DNA of 12,352 bases from Firmicutes bacterium CAG:124 (GCA_000432135.1 HF990607.1:1-12352), one strand, 5' to 3'. Shown: positions 1-6,801, counted from the first letter of the stretch. Program-made: numbers and translations. The notes: generated by a model from the letters alone, not told the origin.

Positions 1-2058
1 GGCCCAGCGGTCGAGCGCTTCCATATCGGCGGGCGCGGTCAGCTGGTTGGGGTCGAAATCGGTCAGATTGTCAAGGCAGAACTTCGCCGTATTGCGGAAC
101 TTGAGATAGTTCTGGCTCAGCTGCTTGAAGATCTCATCGGAGCAGCGCACATCGACGTGATAATCCGCCGAGCCTGCCCACAGGCGGCAGATGTCCGCGC
201 CGTATTTCTTGAACACGTCCGCAGGATCGACGCCGTTGCCGAGGGACTTGTGCATGGCCTTGCCCTCGCCATCGACCGTCCAGCCGTGGGTGACGCACTC
301 TTTAAAGGGAGCGCCCTTCCCAAGCGCGCCGACAGCGGTCAGCAGACTCGACTGGAACCAGCCGCGGTACTGATCAAGGCCCTCAAGGTAGACCGTCGCG
401 GGCCAGAAGCCCTGATCCTTCTGCATGGAAGCAAAGTGCGTCGAGCCGGAGTCGAACCAGCCGTCAAGCGTATCTGTTTCCTTCTCAAAGTGCTTGCCGC
501 CGCAGTGCGGGCAAGCGAAGCCTTCGGGGACGAGTTCGTCCGCGTCCTTCTCGAACCAGACGTTTGAGCCGAATTCGCCGAACAGCTTCGAGATCTTGGC
601 GATGGTTTCATCCGTGCAGACGGGCTTGCCGCAGTCCTTGCAGTAGAACACCGGGATCGGCAGGCCCCAGCGGCGCTGACGGGAGATGCACCAGTCGGCG
701 CGTTCGCGGATCATGGCCTTCATGCGGTCAATGCCCCACGCGGGCAGCCACCGCACGTCGTCGCACGCGGCGCAGGCCGCGTCCTTGAACGATTCGACGG
801 AGCAGAACCACTGCGGGGTGGCGCGGAAGATGATGGGCTTCTTGCAGCGCCAGCAGTGCGGATAGGAGTGGACGATCTGCTCGGAGGCGAACAGCGCGCC
901 GCTCTCCTGCATATCCTTCAGGATCACGGGGTTCGATTCCTCGACCAGCATCCCGGCGTATTTGCCCGCGTAGTCGGTGTGGCGGCCCTGATCGTTCACG
1001 GGAACGACCATGTCCATGCCGTAGCGGCGGCAGGTCTGATAGTCGTCCGCGCCGAAGCCCGGGGCGGTATGGACGCAGCCCGTGCCGGAGTCCATGGTGA
1101 CGTAGTCGGCCAGGACAAGGCGGGAGGTCTTCGGCAGGAACGGATGGTCTGCCAGCATGTTCTCAAAGAACGCGCCCTCGTGCCGGGAAACGACGGTATA
1201 GTCCTCCACGCCGCCGACCTTCATGACCTTCTCCATGAGCGCCTCGGCGACGAGATACTGCTCGCCGTTCTGGTGATTGTGGACGATGACATAGCTTTCG
1301 ACCGGGTTCAGCGCGATGGCGAGGTTGCCGGGCAGCGTCCAGATCGTGGTCGTCCAGATGACGAACGAGAGGTTCTTCTTCTCCTCGTCCGTGAGCTTGC
1401 CCTGATCGTCGTGCAGGGGGAACTTGACATAGACCGTGGTGCAGGGATCGTCCTGATATTCGATCTCGGCCTCAGCCAGCGCCGTCTCATCGTGGTAGCA
1501 CCAGTAGACGGGCTTCAGGCCCTTATAGATGTAGCCCTTTTTGTACATCGCGCCGAAGACCTTGACCTCCTCGGCCTCAAAGCTGGGGGCCATGGTCTTA
1601 TACGGGTGCTCCCAGTCGGCCACGACGCCGAGGCGCTTGAAGCCCTCCATCTGCACGTCAATATAATGCTGCGCGAAGTCATGGCAGGCGGAGCGGAACT
1701 CCGGGATGGGCATGGCCTTGTGGTTGAGCTTGTTCTGCTTGATGATGGCGGACTCGATGGGCATACCGTGGTTGTCCCAGCCGGGGATGTACGGGGTGTA
1801 GTACCCGCGCATGGCCGCCGAGCGGATCATAAAGTCCTTGATGCACTTGTTGAGCGCGTGGCCCATGTGCAGCGCGCCGTTGGAGAACGGAGGGCCGTCG
1901 TGCAGGGCAAAGCGGGGCTTACCCTCGTTCTTTTTGAGCAGTTCGTTGTAAAGGTCGAGTTCCTGCCAGTGCTTCAGCATATCCGGCTCGCGCATCGGAA
2001 GCCCGCCGCGCATCGGAAAGCCCGACTTGTTCATGTTGAGCGTCTGTTTGTATTCCAT
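1..2058 (-). CDS. ileS: Isoleucyl-tRNA synthetase, N-terminal 686 codons (3' end outside window)
   Basis: Class I aminoacyl-tRNA synthetase that charges tRNA-Ile with isoleucine in the cytoplasm and edits mischarged valine. The reading frame is open from ATG at 2058 to the window edge. The HIGH signature is HMGH (residues 64-67). The CP1 editing domain shows WTTTIWTLPGN (about 235-245) and GTGCVHTAPGFGADDY, with D338 aligning to the editing aspartate. WFDSGSTH follows at about 534-541. The KMSKS loop is AMHKS (601-605) rather than KMSKS. Two CxxC pairs (C473/C476 and C516/C519) between the WCISRQRRWG motif and WFDSGS look like a zinc-ribbon insertion. The family is about 900-1050 residues long, so the rest of the anticodon-binding region is missing only because the window ends. 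AGGAGG lies just ahead of the ATG. It is transcribed alone behind a T-box leader. Confidence 0.98.
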   Translation of the reverse strand, partial: MEYKQTLNMNKSGFPMRGGLPMREPDMLKHWQELDLYNELLKKNEGKPRFALHDGPPFSNGALHMGHALNKCIKDFMIRSAAMRGYYTPYIPGWDNHGMPIESAIIKQNKLNHKAMPIPEFRSACHDFAQHYIDVQMEGFKRLGVVADWEHPYKTMAPSFEAEEVKVFGAMYKKGYIYKGLKPVYWCYHDETALAEAEIEYQDDPCTTVYVKFPLHDDQGKLTDEEKKNLSFVIWTTTIWTLPGNLAIALNPVESYVIVHNHQNGEQYLVAEALMEKVMKVGGVEDYTVVSRHEGAFFENMLADHPFLPKTSRLVLADYVTMDSGTGCVHTAPGFGADDYQTCRRYGMDMVVPVNDQGRHTDYAGKYAGMLVEESNPVILKDMQESGALFASEQIVHSYPHCWRCKKPIIFRATPQWFCSVESFKDAACAACDDVRWLPAWGIDRMKAMIRERADWCISRQRRWGLPIPVFYCKDCGKPVCTDETIAKISKLFGEFGSNVWFEKDADELVPEGFACPHCGGKHFEKETDTLDGWFDSGSTHFASMQKDQGFWPATVYLEGLDQYRGWFQSSLLTAVGALGKGAPFKECVTHGWTVDGEGKAMHKSLGNGVDPADVFKKYGADICRLWAGSADYHVDVRCSDEIFKQLSQNYLKFRNTAKFCLDNLTDFDPNQLTAPADMEALDRWA

Positions 2059-2070
2059 AATTCCTCCTGC

Positions 2071-2104
2071 AAAAACAAAACGCCCCGAGCCTTGGCTCAG
2101 GGCG
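2071..2104 (-). terminator. T-box-controlled intrinsic terminator before ileS
   Basis: On the minus strand CGCCCTGAGC pairs with GCTCGGGGCG around a CAAG loop (2104-2081), giving ten pairs with one G-U. It is followed by TTTTGTTTTTG. It sits between the T-box core and the ileS ribosome site, where the regulated terminator of this riboswitch class belongs. The T-box antiterminator would compete with it. Confidence 0.93.
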
Positions 2105-2310
2105 ATAAATGACCGCGGTACCACCTGAATTCCCGCGCATCAAAACGCGGGCACTCGCCTTCTGTAACGGGAAGTCCCGTCCGGGCTTACTTGCGGTTCG
2201 GCCCGGCTGCTCCAAGGGGATCTTCGGAGGCTTCTGCCGCTGCCTTACACCGACCGGCAGCTCTCTTTGCGCGTCAAAACCCCGTACTTGTCCTTTTCAT
2301 TGCATATATC
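2071..2310 (-). promoter_or_regulatory. Isoleucine T-box leader upstream of ileS
   Basis: A tRNA-sensing leader that should permit ileS transcription when uncharged tRNA-Ile accumulates. On the minus strand the T-box core GGTGGTACCGCGG is at 2125-2113. Just upstream of it is the stem III-like hairpin 2151-2132 (CCCGCG and CGCGGG arms). Farther upstream is stem I material: an AGAGAGC...GGTCGGTG distal-loop region, then GAAGATC, which fits the specifier loop with ATC (an isoleucine codon) at 2221-2219. The leader ends in an intrinsic terminator at 2104-2071, just before the ileS ribosome site. All parts are in canonical order, and the specifier matches the downstream gene. The 5' boundary is inferred from the promoter. 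Confidence 0.95.
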
Positions 2311-2316
2311 AGCTAC

Positions 2317-2345
2317 AGTGTACCCATTTATTGTCCCCTTGTCAA
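2317..2345 (-). promoter_or_regulatory. Sigma-A type promoter of ileS
   Basis: On the minus strand TTGACA (2345-2340) and TACACT (2322-2317) are separated by exactly 17 bp. The predicted start near 2310 places the whole T-box in the transcript. The perfect -35 and the fit with the leader make this a confident call, although the -10 matches the consensus at only four of six positions. Confidence 0.85.
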
Positions 2346-2400
2346 GAAAAACCCCGGCAGAAATTCAAAAAATGTTTAAAACTGAACGCCTCTGCTGCGA

Positions 2401-2429
2401 TTGCAAACCGCGTGCGCATGTGGTATGCT
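2401..2429 (+). promoter_or_regulatory. Promoter of the foldase / lipid kinase / acetyltransferase operon
   Basis: TTGCAA (2401-2406) and TATGCT (2424-2429) have a 17-bp spacer, with a predicted start near 2436 and a short leader of about 20-30 nt. It diverges from the ileS promoter. The two -35 boxes are about 55 bp apart and I see no clear operator between them. Confidence 0.75.
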
Positions 2430-2465
2430 TAGGGGACACCAACAATATGGGAGGCAATGACACAC

Positions 2466-3992
2466 ATGGACGATAAGACCAATCAGGCGCCGGAGCAATC
2501 CGGAATGCCGGACAATGAGGAGTATTCCTCTTATACGCTTCCGACCGAGGATGCTGCCGCGCAGGAGGCGCAGACCATTCCGCTCGAAGACGCTGCCGCG
2601 CAGGAGTCACGTACCATTCCGCTCGAAGACGAGCGCACGCAGGGCGCGCAGGACAGCGCCGCGCAGCCCGCAAAGAAAAAATCTCCGCTGCCGTGGATCA
2701 TCGGCGGCGCAGCCGTTGTGATCGCCGCGGCGATCACGCTGATCCTCACGCTGAAGCCGAAAACGGTCAGCCCGGATGCAGAGCAGCCCGGCGATGCGAC
2801 GATCTCCGAGCCTGCCGATACCCCCGACACTACCCAGCCAGACGATCAGACCCCCGCAGAGGACGGCCAGACCGGCGAACAGACGGACGGCGAGGAAACC
2901 GAGCCTGCGGGCAACGGCGTGAGCTACACTGTGAGCGCCGAGGAGCTGACCGAGGACGTTCTGAACCGCGAGATCGCCGTCTGCGGCGACGACCATCTGA
3001 CGAACCGGGAGCTTCCGTATTACTACTGGCAGCAGTATTATACGCTCATGAGCAACTACGGCAGCTACGCTTCATATTTTATCGACACCAGCACGCCGTT
3101 TGACCAGCAGATGTGTATGTTTGACGACACGCGCACCTGGCAGCAGTATTTCCTGCAGGCGGCTATCACGAACTATGAAAACGTCACCGCCATCTGGCAG
3201 GAGGCCCGGCTTGCAGGCTTCCAGCTGAGCCAGGAGGATCAGGACTACCTCGACGAGCTTGACGGCCAGATCACCGTAGCCGCCGCAAGCTACAGCTACG
3301 GCAGCGCGGACGAATATCTCCAGATGGCCTATGGCCCGGCAGCCACGCTGACGTCGTACCACGCCTTTGTCGAGCGGCAGATCACGGCCTCGGCCTATCT
3401 GCAGGTGCTCGTCGACGAGAAGCCCTACACCGAGGACGATATCAGCAAATACTATGACGACAACGCCGATTCCTACGCCGGAAACGGCATTGAAAAATCC
3501 GATGTGAAGATGGTGAACGTGCGCCACATCCTCATCCAGCCCGAAGGCAAGAATGACGACGGCACCTACACCGACGAAGCATGGGCAGAGGCCGAGAAGA
3601 AGGCCAACGACCTGCTGACCGAGTGGCAGAACGGCGAGCACACCGAGGATTCCTTCGCGTTCATGGCCGCGGAAAACTCGCAGGATCCCGGCAGCGTGGA
3701 AAACGGCGGTTTGTACGAGGATATCTATCCCGGCAAGATGGTCGACGAGTTTGACGCCTGGTGCTTCGATCCCGCCCGTCAGCCCGGCGACACCGGCATC
3801 GTCAAGACCAGCTACGGCTATCACATCATGTACTTCTCCTCCACGGGCGAACACGCGTACTGGTACGTCCGCGCAGAGGAGGACTATCTGAACGAGCTGT
3901 CCGTGAGCGTTCTGCAGGAGGTCGCGGCAAAGTTCGAGGCCACGGAATCCGAGCAGAACGCGGCCATCGTCGACATCATGCAGCAGAACTGA
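2466..3992 (+). CDS. Membrane-anchored parvulin-type peptidyl-prolyl isomerase (PrsA/SurA-like foldase)
   Basis: Probable extracytoplasmic foldase that catalyses cis-trans isomerisation at proline peptide bonds in secreted or envelope proteins. Numbering is from the ATG at 2466 (508 aa). Residues 1-70 are acidic and carry two 13-residue repeats. A lysine-flanked hydrophobic anchor lies at about 77-96 (PWIIGGAAVVIAAAITLI). A Pro/Asp/Thr/Glu-rich linker follows to about 150, then a Tyr-rich SurA-N-like helical region (about 165-330), then the rotamase domain (about 352-458). The rotamase domain has VRHILI, SQDPGSVENGGLYEDIYPG, PGDTGIVKTSYGYHIM. There is no lipobox, so this looks like a signal-anchor protein rather than a PrsA lipoprotein. 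An ATG at 2457 is also in frame. The GGGAGG at 2449-2454 is only 2 nt from it but 11 nt from 2466, so the later start is preferred. First gene of an operon, 25 nt ahead of the lipid kinase. Confidence 0.9.
   Translation: MDDKTNQAPEQSGMPDNEEYSSYTLPTEDAAAQEAQTIPLEDAAAQESRTIPLEDERTQGAQDSAAQPAKKKSPLPWIIGGAAVVIAAAITLILTLKPKTVSPDAEQPGDATISEPADTPDTTQPDDQTPAEDGQTGEQTDGEETEPAGNGVSYTVSAEELTEDVLNREIAVCGDDHLTNRELPYYYWQQYYTLMSNYGSYASYFIDTSTPFDQQMCMFDDTRTWQQYFLQAAITNYENVTAIWQEARLAGFQLSQEDQDYLDELDGQITVAAASYSYGSADEYLQMAYGPAATLTSYHAFVERQITASAYLQVLVDEKPYTEDDISKYYDDNADSYAGNGIEKSDVKMVNVRHILIQPEGKNDDGTYTDEAWAEAEKKANDLLTEWQNGEHTEDSFAFMAAENSQDPGSVENGGLYEDIYPGKMVDEFDAWCFDPARQPGDTGIVKTSYGYHIMYFSSTGEHAYWYVRAEEDYLNELSVSVLQEVAAKFEATESEQNAAIVDIMQQN
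2553..2630 (+). repeat. Tandem 39-bp repeat (2 copies) inside the foldase gene
   Basis: Copies at 2553-2591 and 2592-2630 are in frame and differ at only a few bases. They encode AAAQEAQTIPLED and AAAQESRTIPLED. Degenerate echoes precede (LPTED) and follow (ERTQGAQDSAAQ). The repeats lie in the tail before the membrane anchor. Confidence 0.9.
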
Positions 3993-4017
3993 CAAGCTGC
4001 CGGGAGGGAGTCCGCAC

Positions 4018-4911
4018 ATGAAACGCTTACTGTTTTTCATCAACCCGAACGCGGGCCACGCCGAGATCCGCAGCTCGCTTATGGAGGTGCTGGCGATCTT
4101 CTGCAAGGGCGGCTATGAGCCGACCGTACACATGACGACCGGGCCGCGCGATATCACGCGGCAGATCGCCGAACGCGGGACGCAGTATGACCTGATCGTC
4201 TGCACCGGCGGCGACGGGACGCTCAACGAGGCCGTCTCCGGCCTCATGGCGCTGCCGTATGAAAAGCGGCCCCCGCTGGGCTACATCCCCGGCGGCACAG
4301 TCAACGACGTGGCCTCCACGCTGGGCCTTTCCAAGGACCCCATCCGCGCCGCGCAGGAGATCGTGGGGGGCAGATTATACCCGCTGGACATCGGCTCGTT
4401 CGGCCCCGACCGGTACTTTACCTATGTTGCCGCCTTCGGCATCTTTACGGACGTGCCGTATGAGACGCCGCAGGAGGACAAGCGCATCTGGGGCCGGCTT
4501 GCGTATATCATGAACGGCGCGGGCGCGCTCGGACGGCTGAAGCCCACGCACGTGCGCGTCTATTATGAAGACCGGAAGGAGGAGGCCGACGTGCTTGTCG
4601 GCCTCGTGACCAGCACGACCTCCGTCGGCGGCTTCAAGGCCACGAAGGATCTCGGCATCTCGCTCAACGACGGGCTGTATGAGATGATCCTCGTGCGCGC
4701 GACAAAAACGCTCGCAGAGTTCAATCTGGCCGCGACGCGTGCGCTGCGGCTGGATTTTGACAACGATTCGTTTATTTCCACGCAGACCGGCGCGCTGCGC
4801 TTTGAGTTCGACGAGCCGGTTTCCTGGACGGTCGACGGCGAATTCGGCGGCAGCGTCACCGAGGTCGAGATCCACAACGAGCACCGCGCGATCGACATCG
4901 TAGTTCCGTAA
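4018..4911 (+). CDS. Diacylglycerol kinase family lipid kinase (YegS/DgkB/LCB5 type)
   Basis: ATP-dependent kinase of the DAGK-catalytic superfamily, 297 aa. Members phosphorylate diacylglycerol or related lipids at the inner face of the membrane and so recycle lipid into phosphatidate. The exact substrate cannot be told from sequence. Visible motifs are the N-terminal INPNAG (8-13), the nucleotide-binding GGDGTLNEAVSGL (64-76) and GYIPGGTVNDVASTLGL (88-104). The C-terminal lobe has SVGGFKATKD and VDGEFGG, typical of the YegS C-terminal domain. Length is normal for the family, with no membrane segment. GGGAGGGAG ends 7 nt before the ATG. It is 25 nt after the foldase and 13 nt before the acetyltransferase, so all three are probably co-transcribed. 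Confidence 0.93.
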   Translation: MKRLLFFINPNAGHAEIRSSLMEVLAIFCKGGYEPTVHMTTGPRDITRQIAERGTQYDLIVCTGGDGTLNEAVSGLMALPYEKRPPLGYIPGGTVNDVASTLGLSKDPIRAAQEIVGGRLYPLDIGSFGPDRYFTYVAAFGIFTDVPYETPQEDKRIWGRLAYIMNGAGALGRLKPTHVRVYYEDRKEEADVLVGLVTSTTSVGGFKATKDLGISLNDGLYEMILVRATKTLAEFNLAATRALRLDFDNDSFISTQTGALRFEFDEPVSWTVDGEFGGSVTEVEIHNEHRAIDIVVP

Positions 4912-4924
4912 GGGAGGCGGCAGT

Positions 4925-5635
4925 ATGAACCTTCGCTTTGCAGACGAGCACGACGCAGCCGCCTGTCTCGCCATTTACGCACAGTATATCGACACTTCTA
5001 TCACGTTTGAGACGGCGCTGCCGTCCGAAGACGAGTTTGCCGGACGCATCCGCAGCTACGGCGCGGTCTACCCGTGGCTGATCGCGGAGGAGGAGGGAAA
5101 AATCCTCGCCTACGCCTACGCCCACCGCGCGCAGGAGCGTGCCGCCTATGACTGGAACGCGGAGCTTTCCGTCTACGTTTCAAAAAACGCGGCGGGAAGG
5201 GGCCTCGGCACAAGGCTCTACCGGGCGCTGCTGGCCCTGCTCAAGGAGCAGGGCGTCCGCACGGCCTACGGCGTTGTGACCATGCCGAACGACGCAAGCG
5301 CTGCCCTGCACCGGAAGCTGGGCTTCGGGCTGCTGGGGACGTATCACAATACCGGCTACAAAAACGGCCGCCGGCGCGATGCGGGCTGGTTCGAAAAAAA
5401 CAACCGCGTGATGTGGTCTTGTTCGAAAAGCACATCGGCTCGTTTGACGGCGTGCCGGAGCCGATCCGCCCCATCGGCCAGCTCGCAGACCGCGAAGCGG
5501 TCCTGCGGGCGATTTGAAAAACAGCCTCCTGTTCAGCACAGGGGGCTGTTTTTTGCGGGACTGCTTTCAGCTGTTACGGCTTCTCCAGATCGTCTGCCAG
5601 CTTTTGCAGCGGCAGATGGCGCAGGAGCAGGCTGA
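4925..5635 (+). CDS. GNAT N-acetyltransferase (phosphinothricin acetyltransferase-like), 3' end frameshifted
   Basis: Acetyl-CoA-dependent N-acetyltransferase of the Pat/Bar-like GNAT subgroup. The substrate is not predictable, and detoxification of an amino compound is only the family precedent. Features are IYAQYIDTSITFE (17-29), AAYDWNAELSVYV (73-85), the acetyl-CoA loop GRGLGTR (91-97) and LHRKLGF (128-134) with TGYKNGRRRDAGWFEK to residue 158. Gene GGGAGG ends 7 nt before the ATG. The uninterrupted frame continues to 5635 as Arg/Ser/Pro-rich sequence, through the terminator hairpin and into the convergent gene, which is not believable protein. A plausible native C-terminus lies in the -1 frame and ends at 5517, just before the terminator. 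The true product is therefore either a ~197-residue protein made by frameshifting or a mutated gene with a nonsense tail. The catalytic domain itself looks complete. Confidence 0.8.
   Translation: MNLRFADEHDAAACLAIYAQYIDTSITFETALPSEDEFAGRIRSYGAVYPWLIAEEEGKILAYAYAHRAQERAAYDWNAELSVYVSKNAAGRGLGTRLYRALLALLKEQGVRTAYGVVTMPNDASAALHRKLGFGLLGTYHNTGYKNGRRRDAGWFEKNNRVMWSCSKSTSARLTACRSRSAPSASSQTAKRSCGRFEKQPPVQHRGLFFAGLLSAVTASPDRLPAFAAADGAGAG
5360..5427 (+). repeat. Degenerate 36-bp tandem duplication at the GNAT 3' end
   Basis: Unit 1 is 5360-5395 and unit 2 is 5396-5427. By hand alignment 26 of 32 aligned bases agree and unit 2 lacks four bases (CCGG). Unit 1 encodes NGRRRDAGWFE in the main frame, and unit 2 encodes RDVVLFE in the shifted frame. 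A 36-bp period is in frame, and the 4-base difference is what changes the frame. Confidence 0.6.
5401..5517 (+). other. Out-of-frame C-terminal tail of the GNAT gene
   Basis: In the -1 frame relative to the acetyltransferase this segment encodes 38 residues beginning QPRDVVLFEKHIGSFDG and continuing PEPIRPIGQL. It ends at TGA 5515-5517, directly before the terminator hairpin. The RDVVLFEK stretch resembles the end of the GNAT fold in this subgroup, and the Pro-rich tail looks like real protein. It joins the upstream frame by a one-base backward shift within the A7C run at 5394-5401, or by insertion of one A. Confidence 0.7.
5519..5554. terminator. Bidirectional intrinsic terminator between convergent genes
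   Basis: ACAGCCTCCTG (5521-5531) pairs with CAGGGGGCTGT (5539-5549) through 11 pairs including one G-U, around a 7-nt loop. A T run follows on the plus strand (5549-5554), and an A run at 5517-5521 gives a T run on the minus strand. It can end the plus-strand operon and the convergent hydrolase gene. Confidence 0.92.
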
Positions 5636-6734
5636 CGGGGTTGAGCTCGGAGGCCGCCGTTTTCGCGCCTGCCGCCATGAACAGGCGCAGCGTGCTGCCC
5701 AGCGCACTGCGCGTGGGCTTGTCCAGCGTCCGGTATTTTTTGAGCATGGCCGCCGCCGTTTTGAGTCCGCCCTCCTTGAGGTCGGTCAGCGTCCCGGCGT
5801 CGGTGCAGGTGAGGATGTCGAACAGCGCGTCGGTAAAGGCCACGCGCTGCTCCGGGCTCAGGGAGAGGATGAACGTGCGGATCGTCTCGTCGACGAGCTT
5901 GCCGCCCTCGGTGAGATCCGGAAGATGCTCGAATTTCTCCCCGCGCACCTGCCACGAGAAGCCGTCGTGCTGCCACAGACCGCTCTGCGTGCTGCGCACG
6001 ACCTCATAGCGCTCCTCATGCTCGAGAAGCATTCCGACGACGGACGATTCCGGCAGGATCGTCGTGATCTTATCCGCGACGCGCCTGTGCTCCGGCAGGC
6101 CGAGCAGCGACGTGCGAAAGCCGGGGCCGTCGTTATTGTACACGCGCATGAGCTGGTTCTGCACGGCTTCGCCGCAGAACACCGCGCTGTAGACCGCGAG
6201 ATTGCCGCCCTTGGAGTGTCCGCCTACGCGAAGCGGGTGCGACGGAAGCGCCGCGGCTGCCGCGGCCAAATACTCCGCCGCCATCCTCTGCGCCGGGACG
6301 ACCGGCAGAAAGGCCAGATTGAAATCCTCCTTCCAGCCGACGATGGTGTCGTCCGTGCCCCGGAAGGCGATATAAGCCGTCTTGTCCGGCAGAAGCGCCG
6401 TCAGCGCGGAAAACTGCGTCTGCGTTTCTTCATCGGTACGGCTGACATAGGCGCAGAGCGTCAGATCGGAAAAGCGGCGGCTCGCGGCCATTTTGTGCCC
6501 CAGCTCCGGGATCTGCTCCGGCACGAGCACGCCCATTGTCTCCTGCGGCTTTGCCGCGTCGTACTTCTGCATGGCCTCCGGCAGAGAAACGGGCGCGGAA
6601 AAGTCCGCCGGGACGATGCCGGAAAAGTCCAGAAAGCAAAGCTCCGCCATCAGCAGATTGTCGACCTCGTTGAACCCGCGCTCGGCAAGCGTCAGATCGC
6701 CGCGCCAGTCCAGATAATCCAGAATGTTTGCCAT
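5574..6734 (-). CDS. DUF2974 / Mbeg1-like protein with lipase-type serine hydrolase motif
   Basis: A 386-aa protein that resembles the Mbeg1-like (DUF2974) family of alpha/beta-hydrolase-fold proteins. Cellular role and substrate are unknown. It opens ANILDYLDWRGDLTL, typical of the family. A lipase-3-like block YIAFRGTDDTIVGWKEDFN (121-139) precedes the nucleophile elbow GHSKGGNLA (172-180, Ser174). NNDGPGF (200-206) may supply an acid (D202). No signal peptide or membrane segment is seen, so it is probably cytosolic. The ATG at 6734 is chosen because GGAGGT ends 6 nt upstream. The in-frame ATG at 6773 lies upstream of the predicted -10. It is a single-gene unit, convergent with the acetyltransferase and divergent from nifS. 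A lipase or esterase activity is inferred from motifs only. Confidence 0.85.
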   Translation of the reverse strand: MANILDYLDWRGDLTLAERGFNEVDNLLMAELCFLDFSGIVPADFSAPVSLPEAMQKYDAAKPQETMGVLVPEQIPELGHKMAASRRFSDLTLCAYVSRTDEETQTQFSALTALLPDKTAYIAFRGTDDTIVGWKEDFNLAFLPVVPAQRMAAEYLAAAAAALPSHPLRVGGHSKGGNLAVYSAVFCGEAVQNQLMRVYNNDGPGFRTSLLGLPEHRRVADKITTILPESSVVGMLLEHEERYEVVRSTQSGLWQHDGFSWQVRGEKFEHLPDLTEGGKLVDETIRTFILSLSPEQRVAFTDALFDILTCTDAGTLTDLKEGGLKTAAAMLKKYRTLDKPTRSALGSTLRLFMAAGAKTAASELNPVSLLLRHLPLQKLADDLEKP

Positions 6735-6762
6735 GGAAATACCTCCGGAGTTTAGTGTACCC

Positions 6763-6791
6763 ATCATACACAAATTTTACCGGAAAAACAA
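6763..6791 (-). promoter_or_regulatory. Promoter of the DUF2974 gene
   Basis: On the minus strand TTGTTT (6791-6786) and TATGAT (6768-6763) are 17 bp apart, in an AT-rich stretch. The leader would be about 20-25 nt and includes the GGAGGT ribosome site. The -35 is weak and the -10 is strong. Confidence 0.7.
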
Positions 6792-6801
6792 CCAAATCGG
6801 G

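Noticed and set aside
856..2112. 418-codon open frame on the plus strand opposite ileS
   Set aside because: It is antisense to clear ileS motifs and runs into the T-box. High-GC codon bias opens such shadow frames, and it shows no domain of its own.
3072..4106. 344-codon minus-strand frame opposite the foldase
   Set aside because: Shadow frame across a gene boundary, with no ribosome site or recognisable motif.
4925..5635. Tail of the acetyltransferase frame after about residue 160 taken as a real domain
   Set aside because: The sequence is Arg/Ser/Pro-rich, crosses a terminator hairpin and overlaps the convergent gene, while the -1 frame gives a sensible C-terminus ending at 5517.
5514..6755. 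413-codon plus-strand frame opposite the DUF2974 gene
   Set aside because: Its start lies in the terminator between convergent genes and its Arg/Gln-rich sequence matches no fold. The minus-strand frame has a ribosome site, promoter and family motifs.
6735..6773. Upstream ATG extension of the DUF2974 gene
   Set aside because: It would start upstream of the predicted -10 box. The ATG at 6734 has a well-placed GGAGGT.
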